Notes: generated by a model from the sequence alone, not told the origin. 64,000 nucleotides of DNA from Streptomyces flaveolus (GCF_000716535.1 NZ_JNWV01000032.1:1-64000), one strand, 5' to 3'. Positions 7,661-16,858 are shown, counted from the first letter of the stretch. Made by a program: numbers and translations.

Positions 7661-9001
7661 GTGCTGCGTGTCGCCGTCGTCGGTTCCGGGCCGAGTGGGT
7701 GTTACACCGCCCAGAGCCTCGTTCAGCTTGATCCGGAGGTCCAGGTGGACGTCCTGGACCGGCTGCCGTGCCCCTACGGCCTGGTCCGCTACGGCGTCGC
7801 CCCGGACCACGAGAAGATCAAGTCCCTCCAGGGCAGCCTGCGGACGGTCCTGGAGCACGAGCGGGTGCGGTTCCTCGGCGGGGTCCGGGTGGGCGGCCCG
7901 GGCGGGCTGCCGACGCAGATGCTGAGGGGGCTCTACCACGCGGTGGTGTACTGCGTGGGCGCGGCCACCGACCGCCGGCTCGGGATCCCCGGCGAGGATC
8001 TGCCGGGCAGCTGGTCGGCGACCGAGTTCGTGTCCTGGTACAGCGCGCATCCGGACGCGGCCGACGCGGGCTTCCTGCGCGGGGTGCGCTCGGCGGTCGT
8101 CATCGGGGTGGGCAATGTCGCGGTGGACGTCACCCGGATGCTGGTCCGGGGTGCGGCGGAGCTGCGGCCCACGGACATTCCGCAGGCCGCGCTGGACACG
8201 CTGGCGGCGAGCGGGCTCACCGAGGTGCAGATGGTGGGCCGGCGCGGCCCCGCACAGGCCCGTTTCACCACCAAGGAGCTGCGGGAGCTGGGCGGACTGC
8301 CGGGCACCGATGTGATCGTGGACAAGGCCGAGCTGGCGCTGGATCCGGCCGATCCCGGCGCGCTGCCGGCGGGGCCGCGGCGCAATGTGGAGGTGCTGCG
8401 CGACTGGGCGGCACGGCCTGCCGCGGAGGCCGCCGCGCGGCGGATCCGGCTGCGGTTCTTCCTGCGGCCGGTGGAACTGCTCGCGGACGGCGGCCGGGTG
8501 GGTGCCGTGCGCTTCGAACGGACGGCGCCGGACGGCACGGGCGGCGTGACCGGGACCGGCCGGTACGAGGACGTGCCCGCCCAGTTGGTGCTGCGCTCGG
8601 TGGGCTATCGCGGAGTGCCGCTGGAAGGCCTGCCGTTCGACCCGGCGAGCGGCACGGTCCCGCACCAGGAGGGCCGGGTGCTGCGCGCCGGCGTCCCCTC
8701 CCCCGGCGAGTACGTCTCCGGGTGGATCAAGCGCGGTCCGACCGGGGTCATCGGCACCAACCGGCCCTGCGCCAAGGAGACGGTGACCTCCCTGCTCACG
8801 GACGCGCCCGCACTCGCTCGTCCGGACGTGCCGGAGGATCCGGTCCCGGCCCTGCGGGCGGCGGGCGTCGAGCCCGTGCCCTGGGACGGCTGGCTGGCGA
8901 TCGAGCGCGCCGAGGCCGAACTGGGGGCGCGGCTGGGGCGCGGCGTGGTCAAGCTCTCCGACTGGGAGGCGCTGCTCGGGGCGGCGCGAGTGCTGTCGTA
9001 A
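7661..9001 (+). CDS. FprA-type NADPH-ferredoxin reductase
   Basis: 446 residues starting at GTG 7661 behind GAGGAG. The N-terminal FAD-binding motif is VAVVGSGPSG; it is followed by YGLVRYGVAPDHEKIKS, the hallmark of adrenodoxin reductase/FprA enzymes. The NADP-binding region contains VVIGVGNVAVDVTR and the C-terminal FAD contact GWIKRGPTGVIGTN. These flavoenzymes pass electrons from NADPH to ferredoxins that feed P450s or other oxygenases. No ferredoxin or P450 gene is nearby, so this is probably a general supplier. About 450 residues is normal for the family. Confidence 0.9.
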   Translation: MLRVAVVGSGPSGCYTAQSLVQLDPEVQVDVLDRLPCPYGLVRYGVAPDHEKIKSLQGSLRTVLEHERVRFLGGVRVGGPGGLPTQMLRGLYHAVVYCVGAATDRRLGIPGEDLPGSWSATEFVSWYSAHPDAADAGFLRGVRSAVVIGVGNVAVDVTRMLVRGAAELRPTDIPQAALDTLAASGLTEVQMVGRRGPAQARFTTKELRELGGLPGTDVIVDKAELALDPADPGALPAGPRRNVEVLRDWAARPAAEAAARRIRLRFFLRPVELLADGGRVGAVRFERTAPDGTGGVTGTGRYEDVPAQLVLRSVGYRGVPLEGLPFDPASGTVPHQEGRVLRAGVPSPGEYVSGWIKRGPTGVIGTNRPCAKETVTSLLTDAPALARPDVPEDPVPALRAAGVEPVPWDGWLAIERAEAELGARLGRGVVKLSDWEALLGAARVLS

Positions 9002-9126
9002 CGCGGTCGTCCCAGGGCGGGCAGGACACACACCGGCAACAGGCCGGAAATCAACAAACTGTTCAAGGCGCCTACGGTCTCGTTCTGTCCGGATGCCACT
9101 CCCCACCCGCCGCTGATGGAGTTCCC

Positions 9127-10518
9127 ATGGCCACGACCGCAGACGTGCACCCCGTCGACGAGATACCCCCGGTACGACAGCTCGCCGCCTTCGGGCTCCA
9201 GCACGTGCTCGCGATGTATGCGGGCGCGGTCGCCGTGCCGTTGATCGTGGGCGGGGCGCTGAAGCTGTCGCCCGCCGACCTGGCGTACCTGATCACCGCG
9301 GACCTGCTGGTGTGCGGCATCGCCACGCTGATCCAGTGCGTCGGCTTCTGGCGGTTCGGGGTCCGGCTGCCGATCATGCAGGGGTGCACGTTCGCCGCCG
9401 TGTCACCCATGGTGCTCATCGGGACGACGGGGGGCGGGCTGCCCGCGATCTACGGCTCGGTGATCGTCGCCGGGCTGGCCATCATGCTGCTCGCGCCGGT
9501 CTTCGGCCGGCTGCTGCGTTTCTTCCCGCCGCTGGTGACCGGCACGGTGATCCTGATCATCGGGGTCTCGTTGCTGCCGGTCGCGGGCAACTGGTCGGCG
9601 GGCGGCGCCGGGGCGAAGGACTTCGGGGAGCCGAAGAACCTGGCGCTGGCGGCTTTCGTGCTGGCCGTGGTGCTCGGCGTGCAGCGGTTCGCGCCCGCCT
9701 TCCTCTCCCGGATCGCCGTGCTCCTCGGTATCGCGGTCGGCCTGGCGGTCGCCGTGCCGTTCGGGTTCACCGACTTCGGCGGGGTCGGGGACGCCGACTG
9801 GGTGGGCGTCAGCACGCCGTTCCACTTCGGGGCGCCGGAGTTCCGCGTGTCCGCGATCATGTCGATGCTGGTCGTCGCGCTGGTCACCATGACCGAGACG
9901 ACGGGTGACCTCATCGCCGTCGGCGAGCTGACCGGGCGGAAGGTCGAGCCGCGCCCCCTCGCCGACGGGCTGCGGGCGGACGGCCTGTCGACCGTGCTGG
10001 GCGGGGTGTTCAACACCTTCCCGTACACGGCGTACGCGCAGAACGTGGGCCTGGTCGGCATGACCCGGGTGCGCAGCCGCTGGGTGGTGGCGGCGGCCGG
10101 CGGGATCCTGGTGCTGCTCGGCCTGCTGCCCAAGCTGGGCGCGGTCGTCGCGGCGATCCCGGCACCGGTGCTCGGCGGGGCCGGTCTGGTGATGTTCGGG
10201 ACGGTCGCGGCGAGCGGGGTGCGGACGCTGGCCCGGGTCGACTTCAAGGGCAACGACAACCTGACCGTGGTGGCCGTCTCGGTGGCGATCGGCATGCTGC
10301 CGGTGGGCGTGCCCACGGTGTACGCGAAGTTCCCGGACTGGTTCCAGACGGTGATGAACAGCGGGATCAGCGCGGGCTGCCTGTCCGCGATCGTGCTGAA
10401 CCTGCTCTTCAACCACCTTCCGGTGAAGGGTGGTTCAGCCGCCGGCGCCGAGTCGGCCGGCCTGCCGGTCGGCGGCGGTGAGGAGACTGTCGAGCAGTCC
10501 CGGGAAGAGTCCGTCTAG
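9127..10518 (+). CDS. NCS2-family nucleobase (xanthine/uracil/urate) permease
   Basis: 463 residues with about 12-14 hydrophobic segments. The start FGLQHVLAMYAGAVAVPLIV and the later TETTGDLIAVGELTGR and NTFPYTAYAQNVGLV are the signature segments of nucleobase:cation symporter-2 proteins. The TETTGD form is closer to xanthine/urate transporters than to UraA. The ATG at 9127 follows GGAG; the open frame continues upstream opposite other genes and is not used. The gene end overlaps the convergent ArsR-like gene by 84 bases. No purine catabolic genes are adjacent. Confidence 0.9.
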   Translation: MATTADVHPVDEIPPVRQLAAFGLQHVLAMYAGAVAVPLIVGGALKLSPADLAYLITADLLVCGIATLIQCVGFWRFGVRLPIMQGCTFAAVSPMVLIGTTGGGLPAIYGSVIVAGLAIMLLAPVFGRLLRFFPPLVTGTVILIIGVSLLPVAGNWSAGGAGAKDFGEPKNLALAAFVLAVVLGVQRFAPAFLSRIAVLLGIAVGLAVAVPFGFTDFGGVGDADWVGVSTPFHFGAPEFRVSAIMSMLVVALVTMTETTGDLIAVGELTGRKVEPRPLADGLRADGLSTVLGGVFNTFPYTAYAQNVGLVGMTRVRSRWVVAAAGGILVLLGLLPKLGAVVAAIPAPVLGGAGLVMFGTVAASGVRTLARVDFKGNDNLTVVAVSVAIGMLPVGVPTVYAKFPDWFQTVMNSGISAGCLSAIVLNLLFNHLPVKGGSAAGAESAGLPVGGGEETVEQSREESV

Positions 10519-10824
10519 ATCGTCCCGGCGCAGGCCGTTCATCTTGGCCGTGCCCCGGTAGACCTGCCGGATGACCCCGCTCTCCCGCAGCACCCGGAAG
10601 TGGTGCGTGCTGGTGGACTTGGTGACCGGCAGGTCGAACTGCGAGCAGGTCAGCTCCGCGCCCCCGGACGCGAGTTCGCGCACGATCTGGAGCCGCATCG
10701 GGTCGGAGAGCGCGTGCAGCACGGACTCCAGCCGGATCTGCTCCCGTGCCGGGTGCGGCAGCGCGCGGCCGGCGGTGGCGGTGTCGGTCACGGCGACTGC
10801 CCCTTCCTCACGAGAAGCTCCCAT
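10435..10824 (-). CDS. ArsR-like winged-helix repressor
   Basis: 129 residues with the winged-helix core at about residues 30-100: LHALSDPMRLQIVRELASGG, then CSQFDLPVTKSTSTHHFRVL (recognition helix) and ESGVIRQVYRGTAKMNGLR (wing). No CxC-type metal site is obvious, so the effector is probably not arsenic or a thiophilic metal. It is divergent from the Old Yellow Enzyme gene and shares an 85-97 base control region full of TACGAG motifs, so it very likely controls that enzyme. In several bacteria ArsR-like repressors next to OYEs respond to electrophiles. Its 3' end overlaps the permease gene on the other strand. Confidence 0.87.
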   Translation of the reverse strand: MGASREEGAVAVTDTATAGRALPHPAREQIRLESVLHALSDPMRLQIVRELASGGAELTCSQFDLPVTKSTSTHHFRVLRESGVIRQVYRGTAKMNGLRRDDLDGLFPGLLDSLLTAADRQAGRLGAGG

Positions 10825-10852
10825 GCCTCCATTGTACGAGGGTCATCGTAGT

Positions 10853-10874
10853 TTGACATCTCTCGTAGTACGAG
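10853..10874 (+). promoter_or_regulatory. Promoter and TACGAG inverted repeat between the repressor and the OYE gene
   Basis: A TTGACA -35 hexamer lies at 10853-10858. The perfect inverted repeat CTCGTAGTACGAG (10862-10874) occupies the spacer. A further TACGAG half-site lies at 10835-10840 and TACGAA at 10883-10888. The arrangement suits dimer binding that blocks RNA polymerase. No convincing -10 was found at the expected distance. Confidence 0.55.
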
Positions 10875-10921
10875 GAGTACCGTACGAACCGAACAGCGGT
10901 CCGTGACGAATGGAGTCCGTC

Positions 10922-12001
10922 GTGAGTGCGCTCTTCGAGCCCATCACCCTGCGCGAAGTGACCATCCCGAACCGGGTGTGGATGCCCCCGATGTGCCAGT
11001 ACTCGGCCGACCCGGAGGGGCCGCTCACCGGTGTTCCGCAGGACTGGCACTTCGCGCACTACGCGGCGCGGGCCGTCGGCGGTACCGGTCTGATCGTGGT
11101 GGAGGCCACCGCGGTCTCGCCCGAGGGCCGGATCTCCCCGTACGACCTCGGGCTGTGGAACGACACCCAGGTGGAGGCCTTCCGCCGGATCACCCGCTTC
11201 CTCGCCGCGCAGGGCACCGTGCCGGCGGTCCAGCTCGGCCACGCTGGCCGCAAGGCGTCCACCGACCAGCCGTGGAAGGGCGGCGCGCCCGTCGGACCGG
11301 AGGCGCACGGCTGGCAGCCGCTCGCCCCGAGCGCACTGCCGTTCGACGAACGCCATCCGGTCCCCACGGAGCTGACGGTGGACCGGATCGGCGAGGTCGT
11401 CGGGCAGTTCGCCGCCGCCGCGCGCCGCGCGCTCGCCGCCGGGTTCGAGGCCGTCGAGATCCACGGTGCCCACGGGTACCTGATCAACGAGTTCCTCTCC
11501 CCGCACTCCAACCACCGCACCGACGCCTACGGCGGCTCGTACGAGAACCGCACCCGGTTCGCCCTGGAGGTCGTGGACGCCGTACGGGAGGTGTGGCCCG
11601 CCGACAAGCCGGTGTTCTTCCGCGTCTCGGCCACCGACTGGCTCCAGGACGGCGGCTGGACCCCCGAGGACACGGTCCGCTTCGCCGGCGACCTGCACGC
11701 CCACGGCATCGACCTGCTCGACGTCTCCACCGGCGGGAACGCCTCCGGCGTGACCATCCCGACCGGGCCGGGCTACCAGGTCCCGTTCGCCGCCCGGGTG
11801 AAGGCCGAGACCCCGATGCCGGTCGCCGCCGTGGGTCTGATCACCGAGCCCGGGCAGGCCGAGAAGATCGTGGCGAACGGCGAGGCGGACGTCGTCCTGC
11901 TCGGCCGGGAACTCCTGCGCAACCCGTCCTGGGCCCGCCAGGCGGCACGCGAACTGAACGCGCGGGTCCGGGTTCCGGACCAGTACCACCGCTCGGTCTG
12001 A
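10922..12001 (+). CDS. Old Yellow Enzyme family NADH:flavin oxidoreductase (YqjM-like)
   Basis: About 359 residues from GTG 10922 (GGAG just upstream); an ATG at 10910 would add four residues. It is an FMN TIM-barrel ene-reductase of the short YqjM/XenA class. WMPPMCQYSADPEGPLTG carries the Cys that tunes the flavin; then come LGHAGRKAS, IHGAHGYLINEFLSPHSNHR (the HxxH substrate-binding pair of YqjM-type enzymes) and DAYGGSYENR. These enzymes reduce C=C bonds of electrophilic enones and nitro compounds using NAD(P)H. Divergent from an ArsR-like repressor that probably induces it under electrophile stress. Confidence 0.92.
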   Translation: MSALFEPITLREVTIPNRVWMPPMCQYSADPEGPLTGVPQDWHFAHYAARAVGGTGLIVVEATAVSPEGRISPYDLGLWNDTQVEAFRRITRFLAAQGTVPAVQLGHAGRKASTDQPWKGGAPVGPEAHGWQPLAPSALPFDERHPVPTELTVDRIGEVVGQFAAAARRALAAGFEAVEIHGAHGYLINEFLSPHSNHRTDAYGGSYENRTRFALEVVDAVREVWPADKPVFFRVSATDWLQDGGWTPEDTVRFAGDLHAHGIDLLDVSTGGNASGVTIPTGPGYQVPFAARVKAETPMPVAAVGLITEPGQAEKIVANGEADVVLLGRELLRNPSWARQAARELNARVRVPDQYHRSV

Positions 12002-12008
12002 GCCGGGG

Positions 12009-12036
12009 CCGCCGGGCCGGTTCACCGGCCCGGCGG
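12009..12036. terminator. Bidirectional terminator hairpin
   Basis: A perfect 12-base stem (CCGCCGGGCCGG and its complement) with a TTCA loop lies between the convergent OYE and P-type ATPase genes. There is no strong U-tract, as usual in Streptomyces. Confidence 0.8.
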
Positions 12037-12043
12037 TGCGGGG

Positions 12044-15000
12044 TCAGGTCGGCAGCAGCTGCCCGACGGCCCGCTCCAGGCGGGGCAGTGTGCGCTGGCC
12101 CGCCAGGGCGAGGGCGATCGCGGCCACCACGCCCGCCCAGGCGAACGGGCCGAGCGGGGTGCAGCCGACGACGCGGCTGATGCCCGGGGTCTGGACCACG
12201 GCCACCAGGGCCAGTGCGGAGCCCAGCGAGGTGAGCTGCACCAGGCGGCTGTCGCGCCGGTCGAGCAGGGTCTGCACGAGCTGGGTGCCGACCACCCCGC
12301 ACAGCGCCATGGTGCTGGAGCGCCGGGCGGTGCCCGGCGTGAAGCGGCCGATCAGCCAGGCCGTGACCGCGCCCAGGCAGGTGGTCAGGGCCCGGTGCCG
12401 GATCTGCCGCAGCAGCGGATCGCCGAGCACGCCGGCGGCCTCCTCCACATGCCCCAGGTCCGCCTCGCCCTCCTTCTCCGTCACGGCCACCGCCATCGAC
12501 GGGAACAGGTCGGTGAAGAGGTTCACCATGAGCATCTGCCGGGTGGACAGCGGAGCCCGCCCGGACAGCAGCGTGCCGAGGATGCCGAACCCGACCTCGC
12601 CCGCGTTGCCGCCGATCAGGATGGCGATCGCGTCGGCCACGCTGTGCCACAGCGCGCGGCCCTCGCCGACCGCGTCGATCAGCACCGTCAGGTCGTCGTC
12701 GGTCAGGACGATGTCCGCGGCGTTGCGCGCGGCGGCCGACCCGCGCGCGTTGATGCCGACGCCGATGTCGGCGGCGCGGATCGCCGCGGCGTCGTTGGCG
12801 CCGTCGCCGACCATGCCGACCACCCGGCCCGCGTCCCGCAGCGCCTCCACGACCTGGAGCTTCTGCTCGGGCGCCACCCGGGCCACCACGCCCGCGTCAC
12901 GCAGCATCCGGGCCCGGGACGCGCGGTCGGCCGCGGCCAGCTCGTCGCCGGTGACCACCACGGTGTCCTCCGGCCAGCCCAGGTCGGCGGCGATGGCCCG
13001 CGCGGTCTGCGGATGGTCGCCGGTGAGCATGACCGGTCGTACGCCCGCCCCGTTCAGCCCGTTCACCAGCGCCGTGGAGGTCTCGCGCGGTACGTCGGAC
13101 AGCGCCAGCAGGCCGACGAACTCGAAGTCCCGGAGCGGCTGTTCGAGGACGTCCGACTCCTGCTCGCCCGCGCCGAGCCGGCGTTCGGCCACCGCCAGGA
13201 CCCGCAGACCGGCCCCGGCCAGCGTGTGCGCGGACTCGGAGGCGTGCGCCGGCAGCCCGGTGCAGGCGGGCAGCACGGTCTCCGGGGCGCCCTTGACCAC
13301 CAGGACGGCCGGGCCGTCCCCGATCCTGCCCACGGCGGCGGCGTATCCGCGCGCGGCCTCGAACGGCAGGTCGGCGAGCTGGGTCCAGTCCGGGTCGGGC
13401 GGCGCCGCGGCCAGCACGGCTTCGTCGGTGGCGTGCACCGGCCGGTCGGAGTCGCCGTTCAGCCGCGGGCAGGCCCGTGCGGCGGCCCGGATCGTCTCCT
13501 CGGAACCGGCGTCGTCCACCGCGCGGACCGTGCCCCCGGCGTCGGAGGTGCGCACCAGCCGCAGCCGGTTCTCGGTGAGCGTGCCGGTCTTGTCGAAGCA
13601 GATGGTGTCCATGCGGCCCAGCGCCTCCAGCGTGCGCGGGGTGCGCACCAGGACACCGCCCCGGCTCAGCCGCCGGGCGGCCGCCAGCTGCGCGACCGTC
13701 GCCACCAGCGGCAGACCTTCCGGTACGGCCGCCACGGCCACCGCCACCCCGCCGCTGACCGCCTCGCGGATCGGGGTGCCGCGCAGCAGCGCCAGCCCGG
13801 TCACCGCGGCGCCGCCCCCCAGGGTCAGCGGCAGCGCCTTGCGGGTCAGTTCCTGGAGCCTGGCCTGGACGCCGGCGGCCGAGGGCGTACGGGCGGCGAG
13901 GTGGACGGCACGGGCGGCCTCGGTGCGGTCGCCGGTGTCGACCACGACGGCCCGGGCCTCGCCCGCCACCACCGTCGTGCCCTCGAAGAGCATGCACCGC
14001 CGGTCGGCCACCGGAGCGTGCGGGGTGGGGTCCGTCTGCTTCTCCACCGGCAGCGACTCGCCGGTCAGGGCGGACTCGTCCACCTCCAGGCCCTCCTGCC
14101 ACAGCAGCCGGGCGTCGGCGGGCACCACGTCGTCCGTCTTGAGCTGGATCAGGTCGCCGGGCCGGAGCTTGCCCGCCTCCACCGTGCGGGTGCCGCCGAC
14201 CGGGGCCTCGGTCTCCGGCGGCACCAGGCGCGCCTTCTGCTTCTGGTCCGCGACCAGTCCGGACAGCGCCCGCTCGGCCCGCAGCCGCTGGATGCCGCCG
14301 ACCAGGGCGTTCAGGTCGAGTGCGCCGACGACGAGCAGCGCGTCCATGACCGAGCCGAGGATCGCCGAGGCGGCCGAGCCGACGGCCAGGACGGGGGTGA
14401 GCGGGTCCTGGAGTTCCCCGCGGACGGCGCGGCCGAGCCGGTAGGACCAGCGGACGGGCGCCGTGGCCGGGTGCCGGCCGACGCCCTCGGCGGCCTTGCG
14501 CATCCGGGTGGTGAACGCGTCGAACGGGCCGGCCTCCGCGGCCGGTTCGTGGGCCAGCCGTTCCCGGGCCTGGTCCGGGTCCAGCTCGTGCCAGTGCACC
14601 CGGGGGCGCGGGTGCGGGGAGCGGGCCACCGCCACGCCCAGTGCGGACCGGATCCCGGACAGCAGGGCCACGGCGGCACCGGCGTCGACGGGTGCGTGCC
14701 GGAGCCCCGGCAGCACGGACCGTCGGCCGCGCCCGCCGCCGGACTCGCCGACGGCGACGAGCAGCCCGGAGAGCGCGGCACCGGAGCGGGCCAGGGTCTG
14801 GGCCCGGTGGCCGACCCGGCGGGCGGCCGGGATCGCGGTCAGCACCCGCCACACGTCGGGCAGGCCGTGCAGGGCGAGGATGTCCGCGCCCCAGACCACC
14901 GCTCCGTCCCGGTCGGTCAGGGCGAGCGCGACATCGGCGGCCCGCAGGGCGCCCAGCACGTCGTGCTCGTCGGCCGACCGGACCCGGGCGACCACCAGGA

Positions 15001-16333
15001 CGGCGCCCTCGTCGCCACGCGCCTCGTACACGACGTCGTCCAGCGGCCGGCGGGCGTCGACGACCTGGTCGGCGAGGCCGGTGAAGTCCTCCAGGGCCGG
15101 ATCGTCCACGAGGACGACCCGGAGCCCGGCCCGGCGGGCCGCGTCCAGCACCGGTTCGGCCCACGCGTCGGCCTCGCCGCCCTCGGCGCGCAGCGCGCTG
15201 GGGTGCAGGACGACCGTGCCGGCCATCTCCAGCTCGCGCAGCCGCTCCGGGTCGCGGACCAGCACGCCGGTGCGGGCCAGGGCGGTGCTGAGCACGGCGT
15301 GGAAGGCGGCGGGACCGTAGCGGGCGGCCTTCGGGGAGCCGGCCAGCACCGCTTCGGCCGCCTCGGCGCCGTCGTGTTTGACCAGGAGGGTGGCCGCCGC
15401 ACCCAGCAGGCTGCCGGCGGAGGCGTGGGCCGCGTACTCCTGGGCCGGGGAGACGCGCAGCGGCGGGCGCGGCGGACCCTGCGCGGCGAGGCTGACGCGG
15501 TCGGGGCCGCACAGCTGGTCGTGCACGGCGTCGAAGGCGGCCGAGCGGGCCACCGTCTCGGCCACCTGGCAGGCCCGCAGGGCGCCGTCGAGCACCAGGG
15601 AGGTGGGGGTCTGGCCGGCGCCGTGCACGGCGGCGTTCGCGCAGGCCAGCAGGAGGTCCATCCGGGTGTCGCCGAGCCGGGCGCGCAGCCATGCGCGGAA
15701 GCGCGGGTTCTCCCGCAGGAGGGTCACGGCCGCGGTCGCCATCCGGGGCGAGGGCGGCAGCCGCAGCCAGTAAGCGGTCAGGGCCACCGCGATCCCGGCG
15801 CCGTCGGCGGCGAGCGTGGCCACCGCGGCACGCACCCCGGCCGGGTCGGCCGGATGCGTGGTCTCCTCCACGTCTCCGCCCGCGAGGACGAGCCCGTGCC
15901 GCTCGGCGAGGCCGGCCGCGTGGTCCAGGACCCGGTCGGCGGCCTCCTCTTCGGTCGCGGTCACCACCAGACGGGCGAGTCCCTGGTCCCAGTAGGCGAG
16001 GAGTACGTCGGGGTGGTCCGCCAGCGCCTCGGCCATCCGGCGCGCCAGGTGTTCCGTGCCGCCCGCGCGCCGCGCCTGCTCCGGTTCCAGAGGCCGTACC
16101 GCCAGGTGGGTGCGGGCACCGGACCGCCAGTGGTCGCCGGAGCCGGGCAGCGCGTTGCGCGCCACTCGCCCCACACGCGCGGCGGCGTCCAGGCCCCGCA
16201 CGCCGGCGCGCGCGGTTCCGGCAGCGGCACCGGCGGCCAGTCCGACCGCCGGTGCCGCCGCCCGCGCGAGCAGGCGTGGCGCCGCCGGCAGCAGGCGGAC
16301 GGCGGACGACGGCGCTGTCAGCAGACCGGGCAC
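12044..16333 (-). CDS. Large cation-translocating P-type ATPase (CtpI/CtpH-like) with a degenerate N-terminal half
   Basis: 1429 residues, about twice a normal P-type ATPase and similar to the long mycobacterial CtpI/CtpH type. The C-terminal half is complete: TGES (757-760), VPEGLP in the membrane, phosphorylated Asp in DKTGTL (D914), KGAPE, TGDHPQT and GDGAND (1176-1181), then C-terminal membrane helices. The N-terminal half contains a segment resembling the same catalytic core: TGVLVRDPERLRELEMAG-TVVLHPSALR aligns by eye with the region before and at DKTGTL, with H377 where the catalytic Asp would be. The ion is unknown; P2-like PEGLP suggests a divalent or alkali cation. It forms an operon with the small gene nine bases upstream. 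Confidence 0.88.
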   Translation of the reverse strand: MPGLLTAPSSAVRLLPAAPRLLARAAAPAVGLAAGAAAGTARAGVRGLDAAARVGRVARNALPGSGDHWRSGARTHLAVRPLEPEQARRAGGTEHLARRMAEALADHPDVLLAYWDQGLARLVVTATEEEAADRVLDHAAGLAERHGLVLAGGDVEETTHPADPAGVRAAVATLAADGAGIAVALTAYWLRLPPSPRMATAAVTLLRENPRFRAWLRARLGDTRMDLLLACANAAVHGAGQTPTSLVLDGALRACQVAETVARSAAFDAVHDQLCGPDRVSLAAQGPPRPPLRVSPAQEYAAHASAGSLLGAAATLLVKHDGAEAAEAVLAGSPKAARYGPAAFHAVLSTALARTGVLVRDPERLRELEMAGTVVLHPSALRAEGGEADAWAEPVLDAARRAGLRVVLVDDPALEDFTGLADQVVDARRPLDDVVYEARGDEGAVLVVARVRSADEHDVLGALRAADVALALTDRDGAVVWGADILALHGLPDVWRVLTAIPAARRVGHRAQTLARSGAALSGLLVAVGESGGGRGRRSVLPGLRHAPVDAGAAVALLSGIRSALGVAVARSPHPRPRVHWHELDPDQARERLAHEPAAEAGPFDAFTTRMRKAAEGVGRHPATAPVRWSYRLGRAVRGELQDPLTPVLAVGSAASAILGSVMDALLVVGALDLNALVGGIQRLRAERALSGLVADQKQKARLVPPETEAPVGGTRTVEAGKLRPGDLIQLKTDDVVPADARLLWQEGLEVDESALTGESLPVEKQTDPTPHAPVADRRCMLFEGTTVVAGEARAVVVDTGDRTEAARAVHLAARTPSAAGVQARLQELTRKALPLTLGGGAAVTGLALLRGTPIREAVSGGVAVAVAAVPEGLPLVATVAQLAAARRLSRGGVLVRTPRTLEALGRMDTICFDKTGTLTENRLRLVRTSDAGGTVRAVDDAGSEETIRAAARACPRLNGDSDRPVHATDEAVLAAAPPDPDWTQLADLPFEAARGYAAAVGRIGDGPAVLVVKGAPETVLPACTGLPAHASESAHTLAGAGLRVLAVAERRLGAGEQESDVLEQPLRDFEFVGLLALSDVPRETSTALVNGLNGAGVRPVMLTGDHPQTARAIAADLGWPEDTVVVTGDELAAADRASRARMLRDAGVVARVAPEQKLQVVEALRDAGRVVGMVGDGANDAAAIRAADIGVGINARGSAAARNAADIVLTDDDLTVLIDAVGEGRALWHSVADAIAILIGGNAGEVGFGILGTLLSGRAPLSTRQMLMVNLFTDLFPSMAVAVTEKEGEADLGHVEEAAGVLGDPLLRQIRHRALTTCLGAVTAWLIGRFTPGTARRSSTMALCGVVGTQLVQTLLDRRDSRLVQLTSLGSALALVAVVQTPGISRVVGCTPLGPFAWAGVVAAIALALAGQRTLPRLERAVGQLLPT

Positions 16334-16342
16334 ATGTCCTCC

Positions 16343-16858
16343 TCAGAGCGTGGTGCGATCGGGTCGCGCGGTGGGCCCGAGGGGACCGGAGGACGTCCTG
16401 CCCGCCGACGCCCGGGCACCGTGGGGGGCCTCGGGCGGGCTGGGTGCCGACGCGTGTCCGGCCTCCTTGGCAGGCGCCGGCGCCCGGGTGCCCGCGCCGG
16501 TCCCGGCGGCCGGACCCTGCCCGGCGCCCCCGTCGCCGGACCTGAGGGCCGCGGTGCCCATGTCGTGCGCGGGTTCGGCGGGTGCGGCCGCGTCCGCCGG
16601 CTGCGGGGGCCGGGGCTGGGTGAGCCAGGCCACCGCCGCGCCGGTGAGGGCCACGGGCCACTCCACCACGCCCGCGGCACCGAGCACCCCGGCGCCCGCG
16701 TAGACCGCGATGCGCCGTCCGCGGGGTGAGACCGCGCCGACCTTGTCCAGTGTTTCCTCGGCGGCCCTGGTCACCGTTCCGGCGCCGGGCACCCTGCGCA
16801 GTACCGAGGCCGCGCCGCGCAGGGGCGCCGTGAGGGCCGACGACTTCTGCTCAGCCAT
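16343..16858 (-). CDS. Small membrane-associated protein upstream of the P-type ATPase
   Basis: 171 residues from an ATG at 16858 behind GAGGAGA; an upstream in-frame ATG at 16894 lacks a ribosome site. The first 90 residues include an amphipathic region and one hydrophobic stretch (RIAVYAGAGVLGAAGVVEWPVALTGAAVAWLT). The rest is Ala/Pro/Gly-rich and probably disordered. No family is recognised. It ends nine bases before the ATPase start, so it is the first gene of that operon and could be an accessory or regulatory subunit of the pump; this is inferred from position only. Confidence 0.65.
   Translation of the reverse strand: MAEQKSSALTAPLRGAASVLRRVPGAGTVTRAAEETLDKVGAVSPRGRRIAVYAGAGVLGAAGVVEWPVALTGAAVAWLTQPRPPQPADAAAPAEPAHDMGTAALRSGDGGAGQGPAAGTGAGTRAPAPAKEAGHASAPSPPEAPHGARASAGRTSSGPLGPTARPDRTTL

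Noticed and set aside
7523..9106. N-terminal extension of the DUF6214-like gene
   Set aside because: The frame is open but lies opposite the FprA-type reductase and reads as shadow sequence; the family-like part begins near 7522.
12395..16729. A plus-strand frame of about 1,440 codons opposite the P-type ATPase
   Set aside because: It is the complementary shadow of a gene with complete catalytic motifs; its own translation is low-complexity Gly/Arg/Ala without domains.
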